Shown here piece by piece: positions 28,901 through 42,730 of a DNA stretch of 64,000 bases. Both the position numbers and the translations under genes were made by a program. The stretch lies in the NCBI GenBank assembly GCA_029255685.2, contig CM055312.2, forward strand, positions 16,082,649 through 16,146,648, in the 5' to 3' direction. The stretch's first letter is position 1, and every line of letters starts with the position of its first letter. The notes under the pieces are model-generated. The model saw nothing but the letters and a program-made list of their open reading frames with translations, was not told the origin of the DNA and made no database searches. The DNA comes from Silene conica (Eukaryota > Streptophyta > Magnoliopsida > Caryophyllales > Caryophyllaceae).

Positions 28901-30044
28901 TTTGCAACTACACATTACTACATCCACACTCAACCCTTCTCATCCAAACACATTGACAATTATTTGAAGCATAGACATCAATCTGTACCATATTAACATT
29001 CATTCTTCATTTCAATTGTAGTTGGCATCAAAATACGGTAAAGGTTTCGAAACTGAAAAATAAAATCAATTAAATAACTTGACAGTTATACAGGTGTACC
29101 CAAGTACGGAAATATAACCTAGGGACTACTACGTATCCCTTATTGATGATAAACTTCATAACGAATTTAAATGTATATAACAGGCATAAAATTTTAAATA
29201 CGATATACGCAACACATGACTATATACATTCATAGCTTAGAACACACATTCTACATATTACTAAACATGGATTGCTAAGGCAATTAGTAAAATAATAAAA
29301 TCATAAATCTCAAATTCCGATCACATTTGCCTGGTATGGCAATCAGTAAACTCTTGCAAGGTATAAGGCATGCATATAAGAAGTGTATACACATAGAATA
29401 GTACAGGCAATTATCCACGCGCACGGCCTCCGGTCCGGTCTACTAGTTTTACCCATAAGACTTAACTTGGTTCCACATCCTATAACGACATAGCATAGCT
29501 GGCTCTACTAACCATTCCAGTCAATCGTGATCATATCTCTCCTACATCTGTCCTTTTAGGTGACTATAGCTCATCAACTTATTACACATATCATTACACT
29601 ATATCTCTACCTAACGGTTCAGGGACCATACAACCGCATGCATAGCACCATATATATACAAGTAAAGCTCATACTCAAAATCTCTTGTTCTCAATACCAG
29701 AAATAGTATATCTCAGTCAATATTCGACATCAATCTCATGATTCATAGTATATATATTACCAACCATATTTCACATCATAACTTACCTCATTCCTTCTCC
29801 TGCAAGAACGTTAGTACCAGATAACTAGGTCACTATATAATCTACCCCACTTTTCAATTTCTCTCATTGGGTTCCCGAGACAGAACTGAAAGGGCCCAGG
29901 TTTGGTGTGAGGGGGCCCCTAACTCATCCCGTTCCTTTTTGGGGCTCCTATCAGTTTCATCTCGGGGTTCATTTTATAAGACTCTTCCTATATTCATTAT
30001 TATTCATTTGGTTAGGCCTGAGGATCGTTCGCTCTGATACCACT
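25948..30044 (-). other. Array internal domain 2, non-coding
   Basis: This domain is 4097 bp and nearly identical to domain 1, apart from scattered substitutions and the shared 10-bp deletion near 27160. The polypurine tract is at 25948-25962. The primer-binding site complement is at 30031-30042. No protein domain is seen. Confidence 0.85.
30031..30042 (-). promoter_or_regulatory. Primer-binding site, internal domain 2
   Basis: TGGTATCAGAGC on the minus strand, two bases from LTR 3. Confidence 0.93.
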
Positions 30045-31090
30045 TGTAACACCCCGATTTATTAAGGAGCCTTTAGCAAGACATCCTCAGTAAATTGAGT
30101 TGTTACCATCTCGGAATATCTGAGGCAGTGAATAACAAAGTAAATCAAACCAAAGTACTTTATATAAAAACTGGTAAAATTTAAACTTTGGTGTTACAAA
30201 TACTACATAGCGGAAAAAGGTACAACTGAAAACTACTAAGTAGGTGATCTACATCTAAGTCGGTCCATTCCAAGTGCTCACGCCATCCCATGCTCCCACA
30301 GCACCATCTTTCCTGTCAAAACTGCTCCCCATTACGGATCATCACAGGTGTCACACGAATACACAGGGTCAACATCGAGGTTGAGTAGAGGAAAAAAAAT
30401 AAATAACAAACACTATTATATATATATTGGGATCAATCATCCCTTCTCCGCACCAATCCAACACCAACTAAACTCCGCACCGATCCAACGCCAAATAAAC
30501 TCCGCACCGATCCAACGCCAAATAAACTCCGCACCGATCACTAGACCCATTACCTCCACACCAATCACAAGACCCAATATACTCCACACCAGTCACAAGA
30601 CCCAATATACTGCACACCAGTCACAAGACCCAATATACTCCGCTCCATATCACAAGACCCATTATTCGTCACATTGTATCGTGTCATAGAATTATTCAAT
30701 CAAATAGAACAATATATCATTCATTCAATATAATAAGATGAACATTGTTAACCACGATTAATAATCAAATGACTCATCAACAGGCATACGGTATTCCCCT
30801 ACCTGGAATAGCAGAATTGTAGATAGATCCAAGCTCGCTAGAAATGTTCCACGCGAAAATCGCTCCCTAAACACGTATACGTAACGAATTAATAACCTCC
30901 CCAAAACCCCATAACAACTTACTTGCTATAATTAGAAACCTTCCATAAATGGAAAGTTTCCCAAAATAGAAACCCATCATAAATGGAAAGTTTCCATAAA
31001 TAGTAACTTCCCAAACTTAACGATTTCGCGACTCAACATTGAATAAAATCGAAATAATTAAAAACGACTATTATGAAGGTAGTAGTAGTA

Positions 31091-31150
<60 letters not shown>

Positions 31151-32213
31151 TAGAAATGATAAAGTAACAAAAACAAACCCACTAAAGACGCCACCATAAA
31201 CCCCCCTTCCCGACTTCACCAACGTGACCAAACAGACCCCATTCCCGCCGTTTTTCGCCCTAACCGCCACCAACAACCACCCAGCCGTGTACCCTACACC
31301 ACCTGCCAACGCCCTGACCACCACCTACCTCGTCGACACCCACCGATGCGACAAACCAGGGCCCAAACCAGGCCTGGTTCGTCATCTAACTACCTGACCC
31401 ATCTTAAAACACCAACCCTTCGACCCCTGTTCCACCACCGACAGCCCCCTGTGACCACCGCCTACAACCACCGACACAGCCACAAACTACCAACAATCTA
31501 ATTACCCACTACCCATAACACGTAACAACATAAATCGACTCACAAATACCCATAAAAAGACCCGGTACAACTCTGTTTCGAAAAGAATACACATACTGAC
31601 ACGACGGCCAAAAACCACCACGGCTGGCGGTCCCTGGGTCGTCAAGGGTGACCCTCTAAACATGAAAACGCTACTACTAACTTCGTATGTCAACGTTAAG
31701 CAAAGATCAGAATCGCAAGTATAATAACACGATTGAATTACTCATTCGAAACACAGGAAAAAAAACGCTACAAGAAGAGAAACGTGTTAACATACCTACT
31801 TCGTACAAGATTCGACCACCCTTAGACTGATCTATGGCCACCGTGAAGACCTCCTATGTAAACTTTGTGACGACGGCTGTAGATTGGCGTGTTTGTATGA
31901 GGAAAATGATAGCTAGGTTTAGGGTTTCTGGTTTCCAAAAAGTGACGGTATACATGAGGTAGCTTTATGTTTGCAAAAGAAAAGGACGTGAAGTATGGGC
32001 TGCTTTGTGAACATGAAATTTGGGCTGATATGTGCACTAAATTCGAGGCACATACTAACCTCGTACCTTGGTCTCGAGTTCAAACCCCCTTGCCAACACA
32101 ATTCATAAAAAAAACGTATAACCCAAGTAACTCTATAGGCTAAACTGTCGATGCTTATATACGAATAACCCGTCACAGTTATATACTTTTGAATGGTAAA
32201 ACGGGTTATTACA
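30045..32213 (-). repeat. Array LTR 3
   Basis: Same organisation as LTR 2. The TAA tract at 31092-31148 has 19 units. Confidence 0.95.
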
Positions 32214-35200
32214 ATCTTCCCCCCTTAAAATGAACTTCGTCCCGAAGTTCACCACCCCATAACAGTGAAGGAACACGTAGCAAGCATGAACAATCACAAG
32301 TAATACTTAAGAAACGCGAGATGTTACATTCTATCCCCCTTAAGAAAACTTTGTCCCCAAAGTTTAACACACACTGTAACACATGATACTTCAACAATCA
32401 CGATATAGTGCATAACATACACAGCAGGGTTATCAAGTATATTCAAATAGTCACGAAATATCAGTTAGTCATGTCATAACAACTAGCCACATCATAAATC
32501 ATTAAGATTTTACAATCATATCCTCCTTAAAACATGGTTACGTTCCCATAACCCCATAAACATTCTAACCCAGTACAACATCTCACTCATTACTTTATCT
32601 CATAAAATCTAATTCCAAGTAACCAAGTATCGCACTCATCGTCGCACCTAAGACCAAAGACAAGGGGTGAGTGAACTGGCGAAGTAAAACCGCAATTGAA
32701 ACTTCCACCTCGATATCGATCTCGAATTCCGGATATAACTCAATAACAAGGTCGCACTGGACCTTAACACAATGGGGCACAACGGCCTAATAACTCATAA
32801 CTTAACGCCAGTAACGATTCTCATCTCAATTCCAATATCAATATTGTCAGTTATCCATTAAAGGATCTGATCAACACTTAGAGAACAAAACGCTAGGCTA
32901 CTCACCCACGTGTCAAGGTCAAAGAATGCAACGACTCGATATAACACTGAACTGCAATCTCACTCTCAAAACAAAACAGCCAGGGTCTTTGTTAACTCAC
33001 GAGCAACTCTATCCCCTTAGACTCGATCTCATCAGTTATATAACATGTCATTATACGTACCTTTACCAATTCATCGACACATTTGTATGTACACTTACAA
33101 TTCCACAACTCATGAAACAAGAACTTGTACACTATACCAGACGAATCTAATACAGAATTATTACACCTAACACAAAATAATCAATTACCAAAAGTTTACC
33201 CATCTCAGATCACAACACAACCCGTCTCACAAACAAAAGAATTATCTTATGAATAGAAAAAAAATTAACTAGCAAAATAGAATAACAGTTACTAATATTC
33301 AACTCAAATAAGCACTCGTAAGAAACTCATATCAATTATCATGAAAACATATAACCTCCACCAATAATAAGAGTATTAGGATCGGCCGAATCGTGTTACG
33401 CAGTAAAACAAAGTCAGAGTAGCTACCCTTTAAATGTTAACACAGAGCTAAGGGAGTTACAACGATGTAAACAATCAAGAAGCTCATAGTTTATAATTGA
33501 CAAATTAAAACGTTTCATGTTCATAATCATATTATAGAAGCAAAATCATATTTTAGGAAAAGATATAAAGCAAAATTTTAATGTACGTAATTAAACATGG
33601 AGCATTGACATGTTTCACAAAATATGCACCAATCATAGACTTACAAGACCGTTTAACATTCTCAGGTTTCGATAGGTTAACAAAACCACGTAGGTACATT
33701 TCCCGTCCACTCACATTACATTCTTTATCATTTTTCGTGCAGGGTCCCATCAACACATAGTTACAGAATATATCATATTGCAACCAATCCTCATAATTAC
33801 TAAACAGCAAACTTAAGCATGGTTTAACACATCGAAAATATTTTGAAACATTTGAAACATTGAAACGGTAATTTGTGATAATTTATAAACACGAAACAAC
33901 AGGCAATTCTACAAGCTACGGATGGAATTAAGGCTGCACGAGAACATTCTGATTCTTTTTACCAGCATTTTTCTCGTGAATTGTAGTTCATGAATCATGA
34001 TAATTTAATGATAAAAGTAAACGAATGCACAACACTAAATCACACGCCAAACTAATTAATAAATCAATACATCGTGATCAGATTTTGAACATAGTAATAT
34101 GCAATTCATTTTATGGCGCAACAGTATACATGACGAAGTCATAGGGCTATTATATCAGGAAACTAGACAAAGATGTACCTTTAATATACGAAAGAACAAC
34201 AACAAGGTTCACGTTGTTCAAAAATAACCACCATTAATTATAATAATTAAATTGTTATATAACTTTTACTCATGACATCGTGCTAATAATCTTACTAGTT
34301 ACATTCCATTCTACCACTTGTCAAGACTCTTCTCTGATAAACCTGATTTTAACATCAGGTAGGAACATCACATAATTATTTGAGGTCATAATATAGGACA
34401 TATAATTGGAACGATTTTATATTAAACTTGACGAAATAAACAAGGTTATGCTATCACGTAATGAGGGTCATACTCATACCACATGCCTACTTTTCATGTT
34501 ACTAATGCCATATCAGGATATCACGTGGTCGCATCACATAATTCACATTCGATTAAACTTTTATATGTACTTACATATCTCATAAGTTCACCAATTAAAT
34601 ATTATGCAGCAACTTACCAACCATAATTAAATAACAACTTAGCTAACGTGTGAGCAAACAATCTTTTACTAAAAATAAGGAATTAGTTAAACAGAGGAAA
34701 AGTATCGAATGCATACCTCAAGGAAATTATTTCATACAATATTTACAACTCGAACAATTTGAACAATAACTTTACAGCATTTCAACAAAATTTTAGGCAT
34801 CTTGCAAAAATCACAATTGAATAACAGCTCGTTAAGATTTTACATGGCGGAACATTTTGAAAACGTGAACGAACATTCTGAACAGTAGAGTTGGAACTAT
34901 GCACAAGCAATAACCAAGTTTTAACTGATTTCTGTTACAAAAGATAGGTCAAAACGGGACTATGCAGTAACAGTCTGACTACTGTCGAATAAAAGAATTA
35001 TTTCTCCCAAAGACATAACTCATATCAAGATAAATCACTAGCATTGTAAACCCAACTCAGAAGGTTATCATACATAAAATTTTCATCTTTAATTATGAAA
35101 CACGTATAAAGTGACAGCCCATACAAACCAGGTAACATTCTGAAAATTTATTAAAATTTTGGTCCCTTTGCAACTACACATTACTACATCCACACTCAAC

Positions 35201-36310
35201 CCTTCTCATCCAAACACATTGACAATTATTTGAAGCATAGACATCAATCTGTACCATATTAACATTCATTCTTCATTTCAATTGTAGTTGGCATCAAAAT
35301 ACGGTAAAGGTTTCGAAACTGAAAAATAAAATCAATTAAATAACTTGACAGTTATACAGGTGTACCCAAGTACGGAAATATAACCTAGGGACTACTACGT
35401 ATCCCTTATTGATGATAAACTTCATAACGAATTTAAATGTATATAACAGGCATAAAATTTTAAATACGATATACGCAACACATGACTATATACATTCATA
35501 GCTTAGAACACACGTTCTACATATTACTAAACATGGATTTCTAAGGCAATTAGTAAAATAATAAAATCATAAATCTCAAATTCCGATCACATTTCCCTGG
35601 TATGGCAATCAGTAAACTCTTGCAAGGTATAAGGCATGCATATAAGAAGTGTATACACATAGAATAGTACAGGCAATTATCCACGCGCACGGCCTCCGGT
35701 CCGGTCTACTAGTTTTACCCATAAGACTTAACTTGGTTCCACATCCTATAACGACATAGCATAGCTGGCTCTACTAACCATTCCAGTCAATCGTGATCAT
35801 ATCTCTCCTACATCTGTCCTTTTAGGTGACTATAGCTCATCAACTTATTACACATATCATTACACTATATCTCTACCTAACGGTTCAGGGACCATACAAC
35901 CGCATGCATAGCACCATATATATACAAGTAAAGCTCATACTCAAAATCTCTTGTTCTCAATACCAGAAATTGTATATCTCAGTCAATATTCGACATCAAT
36001 CTCATGATTCATAGTATATATATTACCAACCATATTTCACATCATAACTTACCTCATTCCTTCTCCTGCAAGAACGTTAGTACCAGATAACTAGGTCACT
36101 ATATAATCTACCCCACTTTTCAATTTCTCTCATTGGGTTCCCGAGACAGAACTGAAAGGGCCCAGGTTTGGTGTGAGGGGGCCCCTAACTCATCCCGTTC
36201 CTTTTTGGGGCTCCTATCAGTTTCATCTCGGGGTTCATTTTATAAGACTCTTCCTATATTCATTATTATTCATTTGGTTAGGCCTGAGGATCGTTCGCTC
36301 TGATACCACT
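32214..36310 (-). other. Array internal domain 3, non-coding
   Basis: This domain is 4097 bp, the same length as domain 2, and shares the 10-bp deletion. The polypurine tract is at 32214-32228. The primer-binding site complement is at 36297-36308. No recognisable protein. Confidence 0.85.
36297..36308 (-). promoter_or_regulatory. Primer-binding site, internal domain 3
   Basis: TGGTATCAGAGC on the minus strand, two bases from LTR 4. Confidence 0.93.
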
Positions 36311-37356
36311 TGTAACACCCCGATTTATTAAGGAGCCTTTAGCAAGACATCCTCAGTAAATTGAGTTGTTACCATCTCGGAATATCTGAGGCAGTGAATA
36401 ACAAAGTAAATCAAACCAAAGTACTTTATATTAAAACTGGTAAAATTTAAACTTTGGTGTTACAAATACTACATAGCGGAAAAAGGTAAAACTGAAAACT
36501 ACTAAGTAGGTGATCTACATCTAAGTCGGTCCATTCCAAGTGCTCACGCCATCCCATGCTCCCACAGCACCATCTTTCCTGTCAAAACTACTCCCCATTA
36601 CGGATCATCACAGGTGTCACACGAATACACAGGGTCAACATCGAGGTTGAGTAGAGGAAAAAAAATAAATAACAAACACTATTATATATATATTGGGATC
36701 AATCATCCCTTCTCCGCACCAATCCAACACCAACTAAACTCCGCACCGATCCAACGCCAAATAAACTCCGCACCGATCCAACGCCAAATAAACTCCGCAC
36801 CGATCACTAGACCCATTACCTCCACACCAATCACAAGACCCAATATACTCCACACCAGTCACAAGACCCAATATACTGCACACCAGTCACAAGACCCAAT
36901 ATACTCCGCTCCATATCACAAGACCCATTATTCGTCACATTGTATCGTGTCATAGAATTATTCAATCAAATAGAACAATATATCATTCATTCAATATAAT
37001 AAGATGAACATTGTTAACCACGATTAATAATCAAATGACTCATCAACAGGCATACGGTATTCCCCTACCTGGAATAGCAGAATTGTAGATAGATCCAAGC
37101 TCGCTAGAAATGTTCCACGCGAAAATCGCTCCCTAAACACGTATACGTAACGAATTAATAACCTCCCCGAAACCCCATAACAACTTACTTGCTATAATTA
37201 GAAACCTTCCATAAATGGAAAGTTTCCCAAAATAGAAACCCATCATAAATGGAAAGTTTCCATAAATAGTAACTTCCCAAACTTAACGATTTCGCGACTC
37301 AACATTGAATAAAATCGAAATAATTAAAAACGACTATTATGAAGGTAGTAGTAGTA

Positions 37357-37404
<48 letters not shown>

Positions 37405-38467
37405 TAGAAATGATAAAGTAACAAAAACAAACCCACTAAAGACGCCACCATAAACCCCCCTTCCCGACTTCACCAACGTGACCAAACAGACCCCATTCCC
37501 GCCGTTTTTCGCCCTAACCGCCACCAACAACTACCCAGCCGTGTACCCTACACCACCTGCCAACGCCCTGACCACCACCTACCTCGTCGACACCCACCGA
37601 CGCGACAAACCAGGGCCCAAACCAGGCCTGGTTCGTCATCTAACTACCTGACCCATCTTAAAACACCAACCCTTCGACCCCTGTTCCACCACCGACAGCC
37701 CCCTGTGACCACCGCCTACAACCACCGACACAGCCACAAACTACCAACAATCTAATTACCCACTACCCATAACACGTAACAATATAAATCGACTCACAAA
37801 TACCCATAAAAAGACCCGGTACAACTCTGTTTCGAAAAGAATACACATACTGACACGACGGCCAAAAACCACCACGGCTGGCGGTCCCTGGGTCGTCAAG
37901 GGTGACCCTCTAAACATGAAAACGCTACTACTAACTTCGTATGTCAACGTTAAGCAAAGATCAGAATCGCAAGTATAATAACACGATTGAATTACTCATT
38001 CGAAACACAGGAAAAAAAACGCTACAAGAAGAGAAACGTGTTAACATACCTACTTCGTACAAGATTCGACCACCCTTAGACTGATCTATGGCCACCGTGA
38101 AGACCTCCTATGTAAACTTTGTGACGACGGCTGTAGATTGGCGTGTTTGTATGAGGAAAATGATAGCTAGGTTTAGGGTTTCTGGTTTCCAAAAAGTGAC
38201 GGTATACATGAGGTAGGTTTATGTTTGCAAAAGAAAAGGACGTGAAGTATGGGCTGCTTTGTGAACATGAAATTTGGGCTGATATGTGCACTAAATTCGA
38301 GGCCCATACTAACCTCGTACCTTGGTCTCGAGTTCAAACCCCCTTGCCAACACAGTTCATAAAAAAAACGTATAACCCAAGTAACTCTATAGGCTAAACC
38401 GTCGATGCTTATATACGAATAACCCGTCACAGTTATATACTTTTGAATGGTAAAACGGGTTATTACA
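36311..38467 (-). repeat. Array LTR 4, outer right terminus
   Basis: It ends CGGGTTATTACA at 38467, followed by the duplication GATTG. The TAA tract at 37358-37402 has 15 units, the shortest of the four. Confidence 0.95.
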
Positions 38468-38594
38468 GATTGTGCTATGCAAGATAAGGATGGATGACAA
38501 TATTGCGGATCCTCTCACAAAAGCATTACCGCAAAGTAAGCATGAAAGGCACATAATCTCTATGGGGATAAAACGTGTTCCTAAGTTGTATTAG
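38468..38594 (+). pseudogene. Ty1/copia RNase H C-terminus
   Basis: The frame continues from 17431 through the GATTG duplication. It reads IVLCKIRMDDNIADPLTKAL and ends at a TAG after RVPKLY. The NIADPLTK motif is the classic C-terminal signature of Ty1/copia polyproteins. The continuity proves that the array interrupted this gene. Confidence 0.92.
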
Positions 38595-39041
38595 TTATTT
38601 ATGGATTGGATAATGTATCTCTTTCATATATATTAATAAAATTTATCGAATTTATATTTTGTGTTTCATGTGGATTTTATGACAATATTGAACAACACAA
38701 AGTGAACTAAAATAAATTATATTTGTTATGCCTGATGATCACCAAATTGAGCTGTTATCATAGGTGTTTATATTGTGGATTCGTTAATGGTAGGTTAAAT
38801 TAGCCATAAGGTCCAAGATTGACTAACCAATCACATATGCGAGCTATAAGATACCTCGTAGGACACGATGACCACTAAATGGAGTCCTAAATATACATGC
38901 ATTTGGAGCCTGGTCGTGGATAGGACGTCCATCGTCATGTTCCTAAAGTCAATTCTTTTGACTATCGACTGTCTCTTGAGATAAAAACAGTTTTGGGTGA
39001 CTTTGGTTTTTGTCTCATGGTCATTCCGGAACTGAGGCCGA
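38595..39041 (+). other. Copia 3' untranslated region, left part
   Basis: No coding capacity. It lies between the pol stop and the CACTA-1 insertion and continues at 44831 beyond it. Confidence 0.6.
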
Positions 39042-39441
39042 CACTAGTACAAAATAGTTAATTTGCGGCTATGAATATGAGGCGTTTTTGTCTATTAGCC
39101 GCACATTAGTTTCATATTTTTAAGACACAAAAAAACTATGTCAGGCGTATTGTTATTTAACGCCTCAAATTAGATATAAGAGGCGTTTTAAGAACCGCCT
39201 CAAATAAGAAGATAATAAAATAATCAAAAAAGTAATGCTGGACTCCACCCTATCACCAAATAAGGCAAGAATATTCAGCAACAAATTAAAGAACCACGCA
39301 AACACCATCTACCTTCGCCGCGGAAAACAAACACGCATACACCATCTACAATCGCCTCAAACACAACCCACCCTTCGCCGGAATCCACCCTTCGCCGGAA
39401 ACAAGCCCTCGCCGGAAACCTCTCGTAGCTCAATTCGACAG

Positions 39442-40383
39442 TAAGTGTCTCTTCCTTAACTTATTTTCGATTAGGGTTATTGTTTAGGATTAATTATCAA
39501 TTTTTTTCTTATCCATTCGATATAAGTTTTTTTTTCAGATTATTGTTGATTAGGCTTAGTTATCAAATCTTTAATTTGTTAATTGGAATGAGTATAAAGT
39601 TTTTCTTCAGATTATTGCAATGTATCGGGTTAGCAAATAGGTTTTACCACCTTGTCTTCAGATTATTTCAATGTATCAATTTGGTTCATATTTTGTGCTT
39701 ATCTTCCAACTTCTATGGTTTAACTTATTTGTTGAAGTAGTTTTATGTATTAACTTATTTATCGGTATTAGATTAAAAGGAGTAAACCGAGTAATTAAGT
39801 AGAGATTATTAGGGGGAGATTATCAGGGGGAGGGGCTGGAGAGGATTGCAGGGATTTTGTGACTGTGGGACTGTTTTTGAGAGTTGCCGCTGCGTGTTTT
39901 TCCGAGCGCAGGAATGGCAATGATTGGGTTACAGTAAGGCTGTAGGTTGGGATGTCAGAAGTGAGATAGGAAAGTTCAGAATGCGGCTGTCTACCAGTCG
40001 TGTATTCTGTCTCCTTTTCACTTGTCTAGGCTCAAGCTCGACTTCCTCTGTTATCTTCATTTTCCTATCTAGTTGTAACTTGTTTTCCTCTTCAAAATAT
40101 TTCTCCAATGTCTTCACTTTTTCAACGCATAATCTGCTCTTTATCATCCCCATCATTCCACTCCTATCAACGTAGTCTTCCTCCTCTAATCTTTACTGCT
40201 AGGTTCATTTGCTAGGATGAAGGGTGTGCTACAAGTCTCCACTTTTTATCAGGAAATTCATGAAATTTATTTGCTTCTTCAATAACTTATGATATATACT
40301 CCATAAGTTCTGTATACTCTTATACAACAAGTCGTATGCACGCACATGGTTGTTGTCTCATTTAAGTTTATATCATTTTGCAG
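39442..40383 (+). other. Probable 5' UTR intron of the CACTA-1 transposase gene
   Basis: A GTAAGTGT donor follows a CGCCGG-rich leader at about 39441, and a TTTTGCAG acceptor ends near 40383, 30 bp before the transposase ATG. The span has no open frame with family features. The splice sites are predicted from consensus only. Confidence 0.45.
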
Positions 40384-40413
40384 ACTTTATTAATTTAGTT
40401 AGTTACTAGTGAG

Positions 40414-42725
40414 ATGGATCGAAGTTGGATGTATGGTCAGCGTAGTTCATTGGAGTTTAGGAAAGGAGTTGAAGAGTTTTGTAGAAGTGCGTTAAATTAC
40501 GCCAAAAGTATGGGTGATGATGAATTTTTCTGCCCTTGTGTTGATTGCTCCAATGTGGAAACCGTTCCTACCATAAGGGTGTTAAGGGAACATGTTGTTT
40601 GTCGTGGGTTTAGACAAGATTATCACATTTGGATATGGCATGGTGAAGAAGGAGTATATAGGGGAGGTAGTAGCATAAATGATCAAATTACCGAGCAACA
40701 AGAAGAGATTGAACACCTTGCAGACATAGAACACCACTTAGAGGAGGAACCCAATCCTCATATTGGTGTATGTGATGAGGACACTAGTGTTACTATTGAG
40801 GATGAAATTGTGGACGATGATAAAGAAGATCGGTTAAATGAGATGTTAAATGGGCTTGAAGATGAAATGAGTAATCGGCCTGATGTATTTGAGAGTTTGA
40901 TGCAGGCATCTGAAACTCCGTTATATCCTGGATGTGTTAAGTACACTAAGTTGTCAGCAGTGCTGACATTTTTTAACATTAAAGCAAAACATGGTTGGAG
41001 TGACAAAAGCTTCACAGAGTTGTTGGAAGCTTTGCAAGACATGTTCCCCGAAGGAAACCAAATCCCAAAGTCAAATTATTATGCTAAAAAATTGCTCTGT
41101 CCCTTGGATTTAGGCTACCAGAAAATCGATGCTTGTCCAAGTGACTGTCTTCTATATCGAAATGAGTACAGCTATTTACATGAGTGTCCTCGTTGCGGTA
41201 AATCCCGTTACAAGTTGGCAGATGGGATTCAATTTGAGCATGGTAAGAAGTATCCTTCAGCAAAGGTGTTATGGTATCTTCCAATAATACCACGCCTTAT
41301 ACCTTTGTTTTCTATCAAGAGTGCTGCTAGGTATTTGAGGTGGCATGCTGAGGGGAGGAAGAAAGACGGGAAGCTTAGGCATCCAGCGGATTCTCCTCAA
41401 TGGGAAATAATTGATGATAAGTACCCTGAATTTAAGAATGAAGTTAGAAATTTGAGACTTGGGCTTAGCACGGATGGGATGAACCCATTTGGTAGTATGA
41501 GCAGTTTACATAGCACATGGCCAGTTCTTTTAGTGATTTATAATTTGCCTCCCTGGTTAACCATGAAGCGGAAGTACATTATGCTGTCACTTCTAATATC
41601 AGGGCCTAAGCAACCAGGGAATGACATAGATATTTACCTTGCCCCACTCATTGATGATCTTAAGAAGTTATGGTATGAAGGTGTAAGAGTGTTCGATGCA
41701 CATGCTAATGAGAATTTCACGTTGCGGGCAATGTTATTTTGTACCATTAATGACTATCCTGCCTATGGTAATTTGTCGGGATATAAAGTGAAAGGAAAGA
41801 AAGCATGCCCTATATGTGAAGATGACATGAAATCCACCTATTTAACACATTCCGGGAAATACGTTTACCTGAATAATAGAAGGTTACTGAAACGCTTTCA
41901 CCCCTACAGGAAAAAGAAATTACCCTTCAATGGAAAAGTGGAGGAAGAAGTTGCCCGTAAACCACTGAGCGGAAAAGAGGTATATGAGCGGGTTAAAGAT
42001 ATAGAAACAGTTTTTGGTAAGACTGTTAAAATGAAGGAATCAAGCTGTCTATAGAAGAAAAAATCTATTTTTTGGGAACTTCCATATTGGCAGGACTTGC
42101 CAGTAAGACATTGTCTTGATGTGATGCACATAGAGAATAATGTATGTGATGCGATTTTAGGAACACTACTCAATTTACCTGGTAAGACAAAGGATGGCTT
42201 GAAAGTGCGTAAAGACATGGAGGAAATGAAAATTCGATCAAAGTTATGGCCAGTTGAGAAGGATAAGAGTAGGAAGGGGAAAGGTTCATCCTTTTATCTG
42301 CCACCAGCTTGTTACACCCTTTCTAAATCAGAAAAAAATTATTCTGTGAATGTTTGTATGGGATTAAGGTCCCTACTGGGTTCTCATCTAATATAAAGAG
42401 GTTAGTATCTAAGAATGACTTCAAATTAATTGGCATGAAGTCCCATGATTGTCATGTCATGATACAAGTGTTCTTACCAATTGCGATTCGTGGCATTTTG
42501 CCAGAGTACGTAAGACGTGCCATTACTAAACTTTGCTCATTTTTCAATACAATATGTAGTAAAGTGGTTGATCCGGAGACACTTGATGCACTACAAGTCC
42601 ATGTTATTGAAACACTTTGTCAGTTTGAGATGTATTTTCCACCTTCTTTTTTTGATATTATGGTTCATCTCATTTCACATATTGTTCGAGAGATCAAGTT
42701 GTGTGGTCCTGTTATTAGGGTGATC
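40414..42725 (+). pseudogene. TNP2-like CACTA transposase, broken
   Basis: The ATG at 40414 opens 546 codons. Residues 1-80 are the transposase-associated domain, starting MDRSWMYG and including FFCPCVDCSN and IWIWHGEE. A Glu/Asp-rich linker follows, then the TNP2 core with TPLYPGC, a CPxDC...CPxCG zinc-like cluster and LRLGLSTDGMNPF, whose Asp is the proposed first catalytic residue. DNA cleavage at the element ends is the expected activity. A TAG at 42052-42054 replaces a codon that is normally Trp, and the frame continues as KSIFWELPYW and HCLDVMHIENNVC, a conserved second Asp. A one-base loss in an A run near 42332 shifts the frame again. The protein stops near EIKLCGPV at about 42712, short of the usual C-terminus. 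Confidence 0.93.
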
Positions 42726-42730
42726 AGAAT

